Assembly: GCF_020171285.1 (NCBI RefSeq)
Contig: NZ_JAIUZI010000001.1
Location: 682,001 to 746,000, forward strand
Source of the DNA: Seohaeicola saemankumensis
Lineage (GTDB): Bacteria > Pseudomonadota > Alphaproteobacteria > Rhodobacterales > Rhodobacteraceae
Reading direction: 5' to 3'
DNA: 64,000 nucleotides
Of the stretch, positions 42,836-50,773 are shown piece after piece. The notes beneath the pieces were generated by a model. The model was not told the origin of the DNA, made no database searches, and saw only the letters and a list, made by a program, of their open reading frames with translations. Made by a program: the position numbers and the translations under genes. Position 1 is the first letter of the stretch. Each line of letters starts with the position of its first letter.

Positions 42836-43311
42836 ACCTCGCCCGTGCCATCCACTTTGACGAAAGCGATATGCAGGTGTTTCATTCCCCCGCCCGGACC
42901 GGGGAATGGTGCATCGCGGGCGGTTTCGAATTTTCGAACTGGACCGAGGCCGATCTGGCCGGAAAGGCACGTCAGGCCTTTGCCAATGGCTGGCTCGGGG
43001 TCGAGACCTTTGGCCGGGTCACCTTTGTCGCCGTTACCCCGGTGACGCCCGCCGAACGGGCGGAGCTGGAAACCGCGCTGGCGCATCATTTTGTGACGCT
43101 TTACGGCGCCCCTTCGGTCGAGGCCGCGCGCGGTGTCGCCGCCGGGGAAATCGCCCATATGGCCGAATTGTGCGATGGCCACGACATGAACACCCTGCTG
43201 ACGGTCGCGCGGGAGCTGACCCCGGCCGGTGTCCGCGAAAGCTTTCGCGTGATCGAGGCCGATGCCGCCGATCTGGAACAGCTGGCGGTGCATTTCGACC
43301 CCGACGCCTGA
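42832..43311 (+). CDS. DUF6505 family protein
   Basis: 159-residue cytosolic protein: 'LARAIHFDESDMQVFHSPARTGEWCIAGGFEF', 'GKARQAFANGWLGVETFGRVTFVAV', 'LAHHFVTLYGAPSVEAAR' and 'EIAHMAELCDGHDMNTLLTVARE'. I recognise it as the family found with the DUF4444 ligase-like protein in Rhodobacterales and relatives; function unknown. It is the last of the DUF6494-mrp-ligase-DUF6505 set, all joined by 4-nt overlaps. Confidence 0.78.
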   Translation: MNLARAIHFDESDMQVFHSPARTGEWCIAGGFEFSNWTEADLAGKARQAFANGWLGVETFGRVTFVAVTPVTPAERAELETALAHHFVTLYGAPSVEAARGVAAGEIAHMAELCDGHDMNTLLTVARELTPAGVRESFRVIEADAADLEQLAVHFDPDA

Positions 43312-43410
43312 ACGCCGGTTCGATCTGGGGCGGGTGTTTCGGGTCGGACAGAGGCCAGGGGCGTCTTGCTTGTTATCGATATCAGGCCCGAAGGGGGGGG
43401 CGGGACCGGA

Positions 43411-43911
43411 TCACTCCAGCCCGGCAAAGCCGCCGTATTGTCCGCGTTTGAACATCAGCCCCAGGCCGGGCCGGTGGGTGGCGTGCAGGACTTCGCCCAC
43501 GACGATGGAGTGATCGCCCCCGTCATGCACGGCGCGCGCGACGCAGTCGAACCGCGCCAGGCAACCGTCCAGATGCGGGACGCCATCCTGACCGGCGTGC
43601 CAGTTGACATGATCGAACCCGTTGCCGGTGCGGGAAAAATGCACGGCCAGTTCCTGCTGCGTTTCGCCCATGACGTGAATGGCATAGCGCGGTGCGGCGG
43701 CGAACACTGGGTGCCGGGCCGAGGCCTTGGCCGGGCACCACAGCACCAGCGGCGGATCGAGCGAGACAGAGGCGAAGGAATTCACCGTCATGCCCAGCGG
43801 CTGATCCTCGTGCAGGGTGGTGACCACGGTCACGCCGGTGCCATAGCATCCCAGCGCGTCGCGAAAGGCGCGGATCGTCTCGGGTCCGGGTTTGAAGCTT
43901 GAAACAGACAT
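43411..43911 (-). CDS. Flavin reductase-like (FMN-binding split barrel) protein
   Basis: 166 residues with the flavin reductase fold: 'FRDALGCYGTGVTVVTTLHEDQPLGMTVNSFASVSLDPPLVLWCP' is the FMN phosphate and isoalloxazine region, followed by 'YAIHVMGETQQELAVHFSR' and 'HSIVVGEVLHATH'. It would reduce FMN or FAD with NAD(P)H for a partner monooxygenase or act as a stand-alone diflavin reductase; no monooxygenase gene is adjacent. ATG 43911 is the start closest to the family N-terminus; the frame extends 57 nt further. Convergent with DUF6505. Confidence 0.9.
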   Translation of the reverse strand: MSVSSFKPGPETIRAFRDALGCYGTGVTVVTTLHEDQPLGMTVNSFASVSLDPPLVLWCPAKASARHPVFAAAPRYAIHVMGETQQELAVHFSRTGNGFDHVNWHAGQDGVPHLDGCLARFDCVARAVHDGGDHSIVVGEVLHATHRPGLGLMFKRGQYGGFAGLE

Positions 43912-43983
43912 ATCACGTGCGCCTTTGCATCCGGACCTCAGGTGCCACGGCTGGCGCCGATTGTCCATGCCCGCCCGGCCGGC

Positions 43984-45393
43984 TCAGTTCAGGTCCTCGA
44001 GCAGGCGGCCGTGTTTGCGGGTCTCGGCGATGACGTCTCCGAATGTGCGCATGCCGCGCGCCTCGAGCATCGGCAGCATCTTGCACAGAACTTCCGCCGT
44101 CGCCTGCGCATCGCCCAGTGCCGTATGGCGCAAATGGGCGGGGATGGTCACCCCCAGCCGGTCGCAGAGCGCGTCGAGCGTATGGGTTTCACCGGCCCCG
44201 AAGACCACCGCCGACAGCAGCACGGTATCGAGGATCGGGTGTTCCCATTCGACCCCCATCCGGCCCGCGTGGCGGCGCAGAAAGGCCATGTCGAATGGCG
44301 CGTTATGGGCAACAATGACGGCATTCGAGGCGAATCTGTGAAAGCTCCGCCCGGCCTCGGCGATGTCGGGCGCGCCGGCCACCATGGCGTCGCTGACGCC
44401 GTGGACCTTGGTCGATCCCGGCGGGATCGGCATGCCGGGGTTGACCAGAGTGTCCAGAACCTCGCCTTCGATGATGCGCCCGCGCAGCACCCGCACGGCG
44501 CCGATCTGCACCACCTCGTCCTTGTGCGGCAGCAGGCCGGTTGTTTCCGTATCAAAGACGACAAAGACGAGATCGCTCAGCGCGCGGACCTCGAAGGCGG
44601 CATCGCCGGAGGTTTCCAGCAGGTCGAAGTCGTAGACCAGCGGGCGGGCAGCCTCGGGGGCGATCTGGGCCTCGGCGTCGTCAAAGATGAGCATGTAGCC
44701 AGGCGCGTCGCCCAGCGGTTTCATCCGGGCGCTGTAGCTTTGCGCCTCATCGGCGCTTTGGGCGGTGAAACTCACCTCCAGACCGCTGCGCGCCAGCTTG
44801 CCATAGGCGGCCTCGACCGCCTCGCGCTGCAGGTAATCGAACAGCGAGGCGTTCAGCCGGGGATGGGCGATCTGCGCCAGAACACCCGCGGCCTGCCCGT
44901 CGTAAAGCACAATCTGATGGCTGGGGTTGACGATGACCATGGCCATGGGGATTTCGGTCAAAAGCGCGGTCAGCCGCTCCTTCTCGGCGGCCAGGCGCGC
45001 GGTTTGCGCGGCCACCGCCTCGGCGGTGTTCATCGTCGACTCGCTGAGTTGCCCGGTTACTGCGGCGGCGGCAGGGGCGAGGTCGCCGAGGTAGCGGGCG
45101 GCATGCAGGTCGAGTTCGCCGGTGACCCCGGCATGGGCACGGGCGCGCATCTGGGCGGCCAGCCGTTCGATCGGGCGCGCCACGTTCTCGTCGAACAGCA
45201 GCCAGACCCCGGCGGTCAGCGCCACCACGGCAAAGAGGCTGAGCGCGCCGGAGAAGACGAAGGCATCGAGGATCGCCGGATCGCCGGCGCGGCGGTACCC
45301 GGCATAGAGCGACAGTCCGATCACGGCGGCCCCACCCAGCGCCAGCAGGCAGAAGAACAGGAAGATCCGCAGTCGCAGGCTCAGGTGTTTCAT
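43984..45393 (-). CDS. Membrane-anchored HAMP-PAS-DEDDh exonuclease
   Basis: 469 residues. Two membrane helices (about 10-30 and 46-67), a HAMP-like segment (about 68-120, 'ENVARPIERLAAQM'), a coiled linker and PAS-like domain (about 135-240, 'LTALLTEIPMAMVIVNPSHQIVLYDGQ'), then a DnaQ-type 3'-5' exonuclease (about 272-445) with catalytic Asp281, Glu283 ('VFDTETTG'), Asp368 ('HNAPFDMAFL'), His423 and Asp428 ('HTALGDAQ'). It looks like a histidine-kinase front end with an exonuclease in place of the kinase. ATG 45393 is preferred over GTG 45399 for ribosome spacing; the GTG overlaps the upstream stop. Similar nucleases sit near acetate symporter genes in Pseudomonas. Confidence 0.9.
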   Translation of the reverse strand: MKHLSLRLRIFLFFCLLALGGAAVIGLSLYAGYRRAGDPAILDAFVFSGALSLFAVVALTAGVWLLFDENVARPIERLAAQMRARAHAGVTGELDLHAARYLGDLAPAAAAVTGQLSESTMNTAEAVAAQTARLAAEKERLTALLTEIPMAMVIVNPSHQIVLYDGQAAGVLAQIAHPRLNASLFDYLQREAVEAAYGKLARSGLEVSFTAQSADEAQSYSARMKPLGDAPGYMLIFDDAEAQIAPEAARPLVYDFDLLETSGDAAFEVRALSDLVFVVFDTETTGLLPHKDEVVQIGAVRVLRGRIIEGEVLDTLVNPGMPIPPGSTKVHGVSDAMVAGAPDIAEAGRSFHRFASNAVIVAHNAPFDMAFLRRHAGRMGVEWEHPILDTVLLSAVVFGAGETHTLDALCDRLGVTIPAHLRHTALGDAQATAEVLCKMLPMLEARGMRTFGDVIAETRKHGRLLEDLN

Positions 45394-45395
45394 CG

Positions 45396-45917
45396 TCACG
45401 CCCCCTCGCAGACCGCGACCAGCACGGCATCGTCCGCCGCGACGCTGACCCAGTCGGCGTCGGAGACCGCGCCGCGCGCGTCATAGGTGGCCCCGTCGGC
45501 GAGGCTGGCGCGGCGCAGGCCGTCGCAATCCACCAGGATCGGTATCTTGTTCACGGGCGCCCAGCGGCCAAAGAAATAGAGATCGGCCATGGTCTGGCCC
45601 GGCACGTCGGGGTTTTGCCGCAGGCTGGCCTCATCCAGCGCGGCAAACCGGTCGATATAGGGCGATACCATGGTCCAGGGCCGGTAAAAGCTGCGGTTTT
45701 CCACGGTTTCGATCACCACGACGCCCTCGGGCAGGCTTGCCCTGGTGCGCCCGTACCAGCCATATTCGCTGGTAATGGTCATGGCGATCATCGCCAGGCC
45801 GGCCACCACCGGCGCCGTCCAGCGCGGCAGCCGCCCGCCGGTTAGCTTGTTGGCCAGCATCACCAGCCCGGCGGCGGCGATACCGGCAAAGACCGTTCCG
45901 ATCAGCTCCAGAAACAT
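45396..45917 (-). CDS. Membrane protein of unknown function
   Basis: 173 residues with two predicted N-terminal helices (about 4-24 and 35-52, 'LIGTVFAGIAAAGLVMLANKL', 'TAPVVAGLAMIAMTITSEYGW') and a ~115-residue soluble, probably periplasmic, C-terminal part ('LPEGVVVIETVENRSFYRPWTMVSPYIDRFAALD'). I do not recognise the family beyond its regular place next to this kind of exonuclease gene. Its stop overlaps the alternative GTG of the exonuclease, so the two are likely co-translated. Confidence 0.75.
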   Translation of the reverse strand: MFLELIGTVFAGIAAAGLVMLANKLTGGRLPRWTAPVVAGLAMIAMTITSEYGWYGRTRASLPEGVVVIETVENRSFYRPWTMVSPYIDRFAALDEASLRQNPDVPGQTMADLYFFGRWAPVNKIPILVDCDGLRRASLADGATYDARGAVSDADWVSVAADDAVLVAVCEGA

Positions 45918-45950
45918 GCTCTTCCTCCCGAAAGACCCGAGGTCCGGATC

Positions 45951-45979
45951 TTCATCTCTTCAAAAATACTCAAATCCGG
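45951..45979 (-). repeat. Dispersed 3'-end motif, copy B
   Basis: On the minus strand: GCCGGATTTGAGTATTTTTG then AAGAGATGAA. It lies 21 bp after the stop of the DUF294 gene, in its orientation. The core GAGTATTTTTGAAGAGATGAA is the same as at 10811-10843. Confidence 0.8.
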
Positions 45980-45999
45980 CATCGCTCCCCGCGACGCCG

Positions 46000-47823
46000 T
46001 CAGCTCAACATGCCCTTGCCGTGGCCCACAGCCGCCTGCAGCGTCTTTACCACGACGAAGGCGTCGCGCAGATGACTTCGCTCAAAGTCCGACAGGTCGG
46101 TGGGGGCCAGGAAGTTGTCCGGCTTGGCGCCTGATTTCACAAGCGAAACCTGATGTTCCAGCCGGGTTTCGGCGATCAGGTCGTAGGCGTCCAGCAGGTC
46201 GCGCGCGCCCGAGGGGCTGAGGGTGCCGGCGGCCTGCGCGGCCTGCAGCCGGGCGCGGGTGTTGGCCTCGGTCAGCTGTCCCTGCAGGGTATAGATCCGC
46301 GCCAGGTCGACCACCGGCACCACGCCGTTGGCCTTCATGTCCAGCGTGTTGCGATGTTCGCCCGAGCGGATGGTGGCAAAGCCGCGCAGGAGGCCGAGCG
46401 GCGGCGTGTGTTTCAGCGAGTTCGAGATCATGTGCGCCACGAAGATCGAATTCTTGCTGGCCGCCTTCAGCGTGTCGGCCTGCAGCCCGGTGAACAGGCT
46501 CTTGTCGCCGCCGATGGGCCGCAGGTCGAACATGACGCTGGCCAGCATCTGTGCCTCGGGGTTGGGCTTGGCGATCCAGCCCGCGAAATACTCGCGCCAG
46601 ACGCGCACCGGCTGGCACCAGCGGTCCGCCGTCGCCATCATGTCGCCGGGGCAGTAGAAATAGCCGCAGGCGTCGAGCCCGTCGCAGACAAAGCGCGCGA
46701 GGTCGCGGAAATAGGGCATCTGTTCGCCTGTCACGTCGTCGTGCAGGAACAGGCAGTTGTCCTGATCGCTGACACCGGTCTGTTCCTGCCGGCCCTGGCT
46801 GCCGCAGGCAAGCCAGAGGTAGGGCACCGGCGGCGGACCCAGTTTTGCCTCGGCCAGCGCCAGCAGGCGGCGGGTGCAGGTGTCGGCGATGTCGGTGATC
46901 AGGCGGGTCACGATCTCGTGCCGGTTGCCGCCAGCGACCAGTTGCACCAGCAGTTGCGGGATCTCGGCGGTGACCTTGGCCATCTCCTCGGCGGTGTCCG
47001 CCTTGGCGATGCGGCTGACCATCTCGGCGGAACTAACCGCCTGGAACCGGGTCAGGTCGGTCTGGGTGACGATGCCGACCAGCTGGCCGGCCTTGACCAC
47101 GGGCACGTGGCCGATGCGGTGTTCCATCATCGCGTGCAACACGTCGGAGCCGATGGCGGCGGGCGACAGGGTCAGCGGATCGCGGGTCATCACCTGCGCG
47201 ATCGGCGTGGTGGGGGGCAGGGCGTCGGCCACGACCTTGCCCGACAGGTCGCGCACGGTGACGATACCGGTCAGCGCGTCGCCGTCGATGACGCAGACCG
47301 AGGAGATCCGGTTGTCGCGCATCAGGGTCGCGGCCTGTTGCACGGTGGCGTCCACGGCGCAGGTCACCGGGGCCGGCGCCATGAAGCTTTCGACCCGCGT
47401 GGTGGCCAGATCGCTGCCGCGCGGGGCGTCGCCGCGTCGGCGGTCAAAGAACCGCGCCACCTTGGGCTGGCGGGCCATCAGCGCGTAGAAGGAGGGCTTG
47501 GGCAGCATCAGCAGCAGGCTGTCCTGAACCGCGCGGGCCGAGGTCAGCGCCTTGCCCTGGCGGGTCAGCCCGCGTTCGCCGAAGGAGTTGCGCGGGCCGA
47601 GGATTGACAGCGGCGCGCCGTTCTCGTCGTCGATATGCACCTCGCCGGTGTGGATCAGGTAGAGCCCCTCGAGCTCTTCCCCGAGGGCATAGACCGGAGC
47701 GCCGGCGGCGACGTCGACCATCTTGAACTTGGGCAGGAGGCCGTCCAGCTCGCTCGCCTCGAGGCTGTCGTAGGGGTGAACGGACCGCAGGAAGCGGGTC
47801 AGGTCGGCTGGGGAAAGTGGCAT
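46000..47823 (-). CDS. cNMP-binding/CBS/DUF294 nucleotidyltransferase-like protein
   Basis: 607 residues. Order: cyclic-nucleotide-binding domain (about 10-125), two CBS domains (about 145-200 and 207-262), DUF294 nucleotidyltransferase-like domain (about 290-430, with 'ACGSQGRQEQTG', Gly341-Ser342, and the acidic pair Asp353/Asp355 in 'SDQDN'), and a DUF294 C-terminal helical domain (about 440-590). The G-S...D-x-D pattern is that of active nucleotidyltransferases such as GlnD, so it may nucleotidylate a protein or metabolite under control of bound nucleotides. Partner not known. It lies beside the SSS symporter and exonuclease genes. Confidence 0.92.
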   Translation of the reverse strand: MPLSPADLTRFLRSVHPYDSLEASELDGLLPKFKMVDVAAGAPVYALGEELEGLYLIHTGEVHIDDENGAPLSILGPRNSFGERGLTRQGKALTSARAVQDSLLLMLPKPSFYALMARQPKVARFFDRRRGDAPRGSDLATTRVESFMAPAPVTCAVDATVQQAATLMRDNRISSVCVIDGDALTGIVTVRDLSGKVVADALPPTTPIAQVMTRDPLTLSPAAIGSDVLHAMMEHRIGHVPVVKAGQLVGIVTQTDLTRFQAVSSAEMVSRIAKADTAEEMAKVTAEIPQLLVQLVAGGNRHEIVTRLITDIADTCTRRLLALAEAKLGPPPVPYLWLACGSQGRQEQTGVSDQDNCLFLHDDVTGEQMPYFRDLARFVCDGLDACGYFYCPGDMMATADRWCQPVRVWREYFAGWIAKPNPEAQMLASVMFDLRPIGGDKSLFTGLQADTLKAASKNSIFVAHMISNSLKHTPPLGLLRGFATIRSGEHRNTLDMKANGVVPVVDLARIYTLQGQLTEANTRARLQAAQAAGTLSPSGARDLLDAYDLIAETRLEHQVSLVKSGAKPDNFLAPTDLSDFERSHLRDAFVVVKTLQAAVGHGKGMLS

Positions 47824-47885
47824 GTCACACCGGCAGTATCGGGAAATGAAAGATCCCGCCCAGATTGCGCTGGGCGGGACCGATG

Positions 47886-47920
47886 TAAAAGAGGGCGGGC
47901 CGTCGCAGGGGGGACGGCCC
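47886..47920 (-). terminator. Terminator after the symporter gene
   Basis: On the minus strand a GGGCCGTC/GACGGCCC stem (47897-47920) is followed by GCCCTCTTTT. A second hairpin TCCCGCCCAG-N6-CTGGGCGGGA (47854-47879) follows at once, ending in TCTTT. The two together separate the symporter from the DUF294 gene. Confidence 0.7.
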
Positions 47921-47931
47921 GGCCATGTCGG

Positions 47932-49716
47932 TTAGTGGTCCTGGGCGGCACCGGCGCCGCGCGGGATCCGGACGCTTTCGACCAGGTCCTTGATTTCCTG
48001 CGGGGTTTCCTTGGTCATGCCGGCCACCAGGTAGGCGACACCGAAGTTGACCATGGCACCGACCGCACCGAAGGAGGTCGACTTGATGGTTCCCAGCAGC
48101 GGGTCCGCATCCGTGAAGGAGTTGGTGCCCGGGATGAAGAGCCAGCCCTTGTGCAGGAAGATGTAGACCAGCGTCACACCCAGACCGGCCAGCATGCCGG
48201 CCACGGCGCCCGTGTTGTTGATCTTGGTCGAGAAGATCCCCATCATCAGCGCCGGGAAGATCGAGGCCGCCGCCAGACCGAAGGCCAGCGCCACCGTCTG
48301 GGCGGCAAAGCCCGGCGGGTTCAGACCCAGGTAGGTTGCGACACCGATGGCCACGGCCATGGCGATACGCGCCGACAGCAGTTCGCCTTTTTCCGAGATG
48401 CTCGGGTTGATCGAACCCTTGATCAGGTCGTGGGACACGGCAGACGAGATCGCCAGCAGCAGGCCCGCAGCGGTCGACAGCGCGGCGGCGAGACCACCGG
48501 CAGCGACCAGACCAATCACCCAACCCGGCAGGTTGGCGATTTCGGGGTTGGCCAGCACCAGGATGTCACGGTTGAAGTTGGTCAGCTCGTTGCCTTCCCA
48601 CCCGTTTTCCGCGGCTTTCGCCTGCATCCCGGCATCCTTGTCGTTGTAGTACTGGATCTTGCCGTCGCCGTTCTTGTCTTCCCAGCCCAGCAGACCGGTT
48701 TTCTGCCAGGTGGCCATCCAGTCATAGCGGGCGTCGTTTTCGATCTGCTCGAGCGAGACAGCCTCGGCGTCGGTGCCATTGGGCCAGAACATGTCGGTGA
48801 TGTTCAGGCGGGCCATGGCGCCCACGGCGGGAGCGGTCAGGTACAGCAGCGCGATGAAGACCAGCGCCCAGCCAGCGGACCAGCGGGCATCCGCCACGCG
48901 CGGCACGGTGAAGAAGCGCATGATGACGTGCGGCAGACCAGCGGTACCGATCATCAGCGACAGGGTGAACAGAACCATGTTCAGCGTGTCGGCGTGATGC
49001 GCGGTGTATTCGGCAAAGCCCAGTTCGGCCACGATGGAGTCCAGCTTGGCCAGCAGCGGCTCGCCGGATGCGACGTGATCGCCGAAGAGACCCAGCGCCG
49101 GGATCGGGTTGCCGGTCAGCTGCAGCGAGATGAAGATGGCCGGGATGGTGTAGGCCATGATCAGCACGCAATACTGCGCCACCTGGGTGTAGGTCACGCC
49201 CTTCATGCCGCCGAACACGGCGTAGGCAAAGACCACACAGGCGCCGATCAGCAGGCCGGCGGTGTTGGACACTTCGAGGAAGCGGCCAAAGGCCACGCCG
49301 ACGCCGGTCATCTGGCCGATCACGTAGGTGGTCGAGGCGACGATCAGGCAGATCACGGCCACGATGCGAGCGGTCGGGCTGTAGAAACGGTCGCCGATGA
49401 ATTCCGACACGGTGAACTTGCCGAACTTGCGCAGGTAGGGGGCAAGCAGCAGCGCCAGCAGCACGTAGCCACCGGTCCAGCCCATCAGGAAGCTGGAGTT
49501 GTCGTAGCCGGTAAAGGCGATGAGGCCGGCCATCGAGATGAACGAGGCCGCCGACATCCAGTCAGCCGCTGTCGCCATACCGTTGGTGACCGGGTGAACG
49601 CCGCGACCGGCGGCGTAGAATTCCGATGTGGAACCCGCACGGGCCCAGATCGCGATGCCGATGTAGAGCGCAAAGGAGGCGCCCACAAACAGCAGGTTGA
49701 TGGTAAACTGATCCAT
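47932..49716 (-). CDS. Sodium:solute symporter family permease (acetate/ActP-like)
   Basis: 594 residues, about 13 membrane helices. SSS-family landmarks: 'FYAAGRGVHPVTNGMATAADWMSAASFISMAGLIAFTGYD', 'LRKFGKFTVSEFIGDRFYSPTARIVA', 'GGMKGVTYTQVAQYCVLI', 'LMIGTAGLPHVIMRFFTV', 'GGLAAALSTAAGLLLAISSAVSHDL'. An extra ~80-residue soluble loop (about residues 320-395) carries a calcium-loop-like 'DKNGDGKIQ'. Paired with a DUF4212 subunit and close to acs, it most likely imports acetate or other short carboxylates with sodium. Terminators flank the DUF4212-symporter pair. Confidence 0.93.
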   Translation of the reverse strand: MDQFTINLLFVGASFALYIGIAIWARAGSTSEFYAAGRGVHPVTNGMATAADWMSAASFISMAGLIAFTGYDNSSFLMGWTGGYVLLALLLAPYLRKFGKFTVSEFIGDRFYSPTARIVAVICLIVASTTYVIGQMTGVGVAFGRFLEVSNTAGLLIGACVVFAYAVFGGMKGVTYTQVAQYCVLIMAYTIPAIFISLQLTGNPIPALGLFGDHVASGEPLLAKLDSIVAELGFAEYTAHHADTLNMVLFTLSLMIGTAGLPHVIMRFFTVPRVADARWSAGWALVFIALLYLTAPAVGAMARLNITDMFWPNGTDAEAVSLEQIENDARYDWMATWQKTGLLGWEDKNGDGKIQYYNDKDAGMQAKAAENGWEGNELTNFNRDILVLANPEIANLPGWVIGLVAAGGLAAALSTAAGLLLAISSAVSHDLIKGSINPSISEKGELLSARIAMAVAIGVATYLGLNPPGFAAQTVALAFGLAAASIFPALMMGIFSTKINNTGAVAGMLAGLGVTLVYIFLHKGWLFIPGTNSFTDADPLLGTIKSTSFGAVGAMVNFGVAYLVAGMTKETPQEIKDLVESVRIPRGAGAAQDH

Positions 49717-49731
49717 TGTCCCTCGGCTCCT

Positions 49732-50016
49732 TTATTCTTCTTCAACGCCGAATTCGGCGTCGAGCTTGTTCATCCGCCAGGCGTAGAAAAAGATCAGCGC
49801 CAGGAACACGATGATCGAGCCTTGCTGGGCAAACCAGAAGCCGAGATCGGTGCCGCCGACGGCGATGCCGGACAGCATGGGGCGCAGCAGGATGCCGAAC
49901 CCGAAAGAGACCAGCGCCCAGATGACGAGGCTGATCAGAATGATGCGCACGTTTGCCTGCCAGTAGCCCTTGTCGGCTTCGGCAGTGGACGAGGCACTAG
50001 TAGATTGGTCCGCCAT
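49732..50016 (-). CDS. DUF4212 small membrane subunit of the symporter
   Basis: 94 residues with two membrane helices (about 26-46 and 63-83: 'IILISLVIWALVSFGFGILL', 'FWFAQQGSIIVFLALIFFYAWRMNKLD'). DUF4212 proteins precede SSS symporters such as this as YjcH (DUF485) precedes ActP, and are thought to be accessory subunits. Ends 15 nt before the symporter start. Confidence 0.92.
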   Translation of the reverse strand: MADQSTSASSTAEADKGYWQANVRIILISLVIWALVSFGFGILLRPMLSGIAVGGTDLGFWFAQQGSIIVFLALIFFYAWRMNKLDAEFGVEEE

Positions 50017-50037
50017 GGCGGTTCCTCCTTCTTCCTC

Positions 50038-50072
50038 CAGAAAAATGGCCTCGCGGGGAGAGGTACGAGGCC
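50038..50072 (-). terminator. Rho-independent terminator of acs-adk
   Basis: On the minus strand GGCCTCG (complement 50066-50072) pairs with CGAGGCC (complement 50047-50053) around a 12-nt loop, followed by ATTTTTC. It lies 8 nt after the adk stop and separates acs-adk from DUF4212-symporter. Confidence 0.8.
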
Positions 50073-50079
50073 CTTGAAC

Positions 50080-50766
50080 TTACTTCATCGCCTGTTCGAC
50101 GATTCCGGCGAGCGCGCCTGCAATGGTGTCGATTTCGCCCATGGCGTCGACCGATTGCAGAACACCCTTGTCCTTGTAGTACGCGATCAGCGGGGCGGTC
50201 TGGTCGTGGTAGGCGACCAGGCGGCTGCTGACGGTTTCCGCGTTGTCGTCGGCGCGCCGCTTCATCTCGGTGCCGCCGCATTTGTCGCAGACGCCATCCC
50301 TGGCGGGCTGCTTGAAGCTGTCGTGGTAGCCTTCGCCGCAATTGCCGCAGGTGTAGCGCCCGGAAATCCGGGTCACCATGGCGGCGTCATCGACTTCGAG
50401 GCTGACGGCGGCGCTGATCTTCTGGCCGGTTTCGGCCAGAAGGGTGTCGAGCGCCTGCGCCTGCACTGTGGTGCGCGGGAAGCCATCGAGGATCACGCCT
50501 TTGGCGCAGTCCGGTTCGGCCAGACGGTCGCGCAGGATGTTGATCACGATTTCATCGCTGACCAGGTCGCCCGCTTCCATCACCGCCTTGGCGGCTTTGC
50601 CCGCCTCGGTTCCGGCGGCGACGGCCGCGCGCAGCAGGTCGCCGGTGGAAAGTTGCACCAGGCCGAACTTCTCTTCCAGCATCCGCGCCTGGGTGCCCTT
50701 GCCGGCGCCCGGAGGCCCCAGCAGGATCAGCACGGCGGGGGTTGTCATGACTGCGGTGTCCATCAT
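50080..50766 (-). CDS. adk: Adenylate kinase (zinc-LID type)
   Basis: 228 residues. P-loop 'GPPGAGKGT', NMP-binding 'LSTGDLLRAAV', 'DGFPRTTVQA', and a long LID with four cysteines ('CGNCGEGYH...CDKCGG') that should bind structural zinc. Converts AMP + ATP to 2 ADP. It starts 7 nt after the acs stop; this pairing makes sense because acetyl-CoA synthetase releases AMP. Start taken as ATG 50766 with GGGGG just upstream; ATG 50748 is an alternative. It is probably not the only adk of the genome, since the housekeeping copy usually lies in the ribosomal protein operon. Confidence 0.93.
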   Translation of the reverse strand: MMDTAVMTTPAVLILLGPPGAGKGTQARMLEEKFGLVQLSTGDLLRAAVAAGTEAGKAAKAVMEAGDLVSDEIVINILRDRLAEPDCAKGVILDGFPRTTVQAQALDTLLAETGQKISAAVSLEVDDAAMVTRISGRYTCGNCGEGYHDSFKQPARDGVCDKCGGTEMKRRADDNAETVSSRLVAYHDQTAPLIAYYKDKGVLQSVDAMGEIDTIAGALAGIVEQAMK

Positions 50767-50773
50767 CGCCCCC

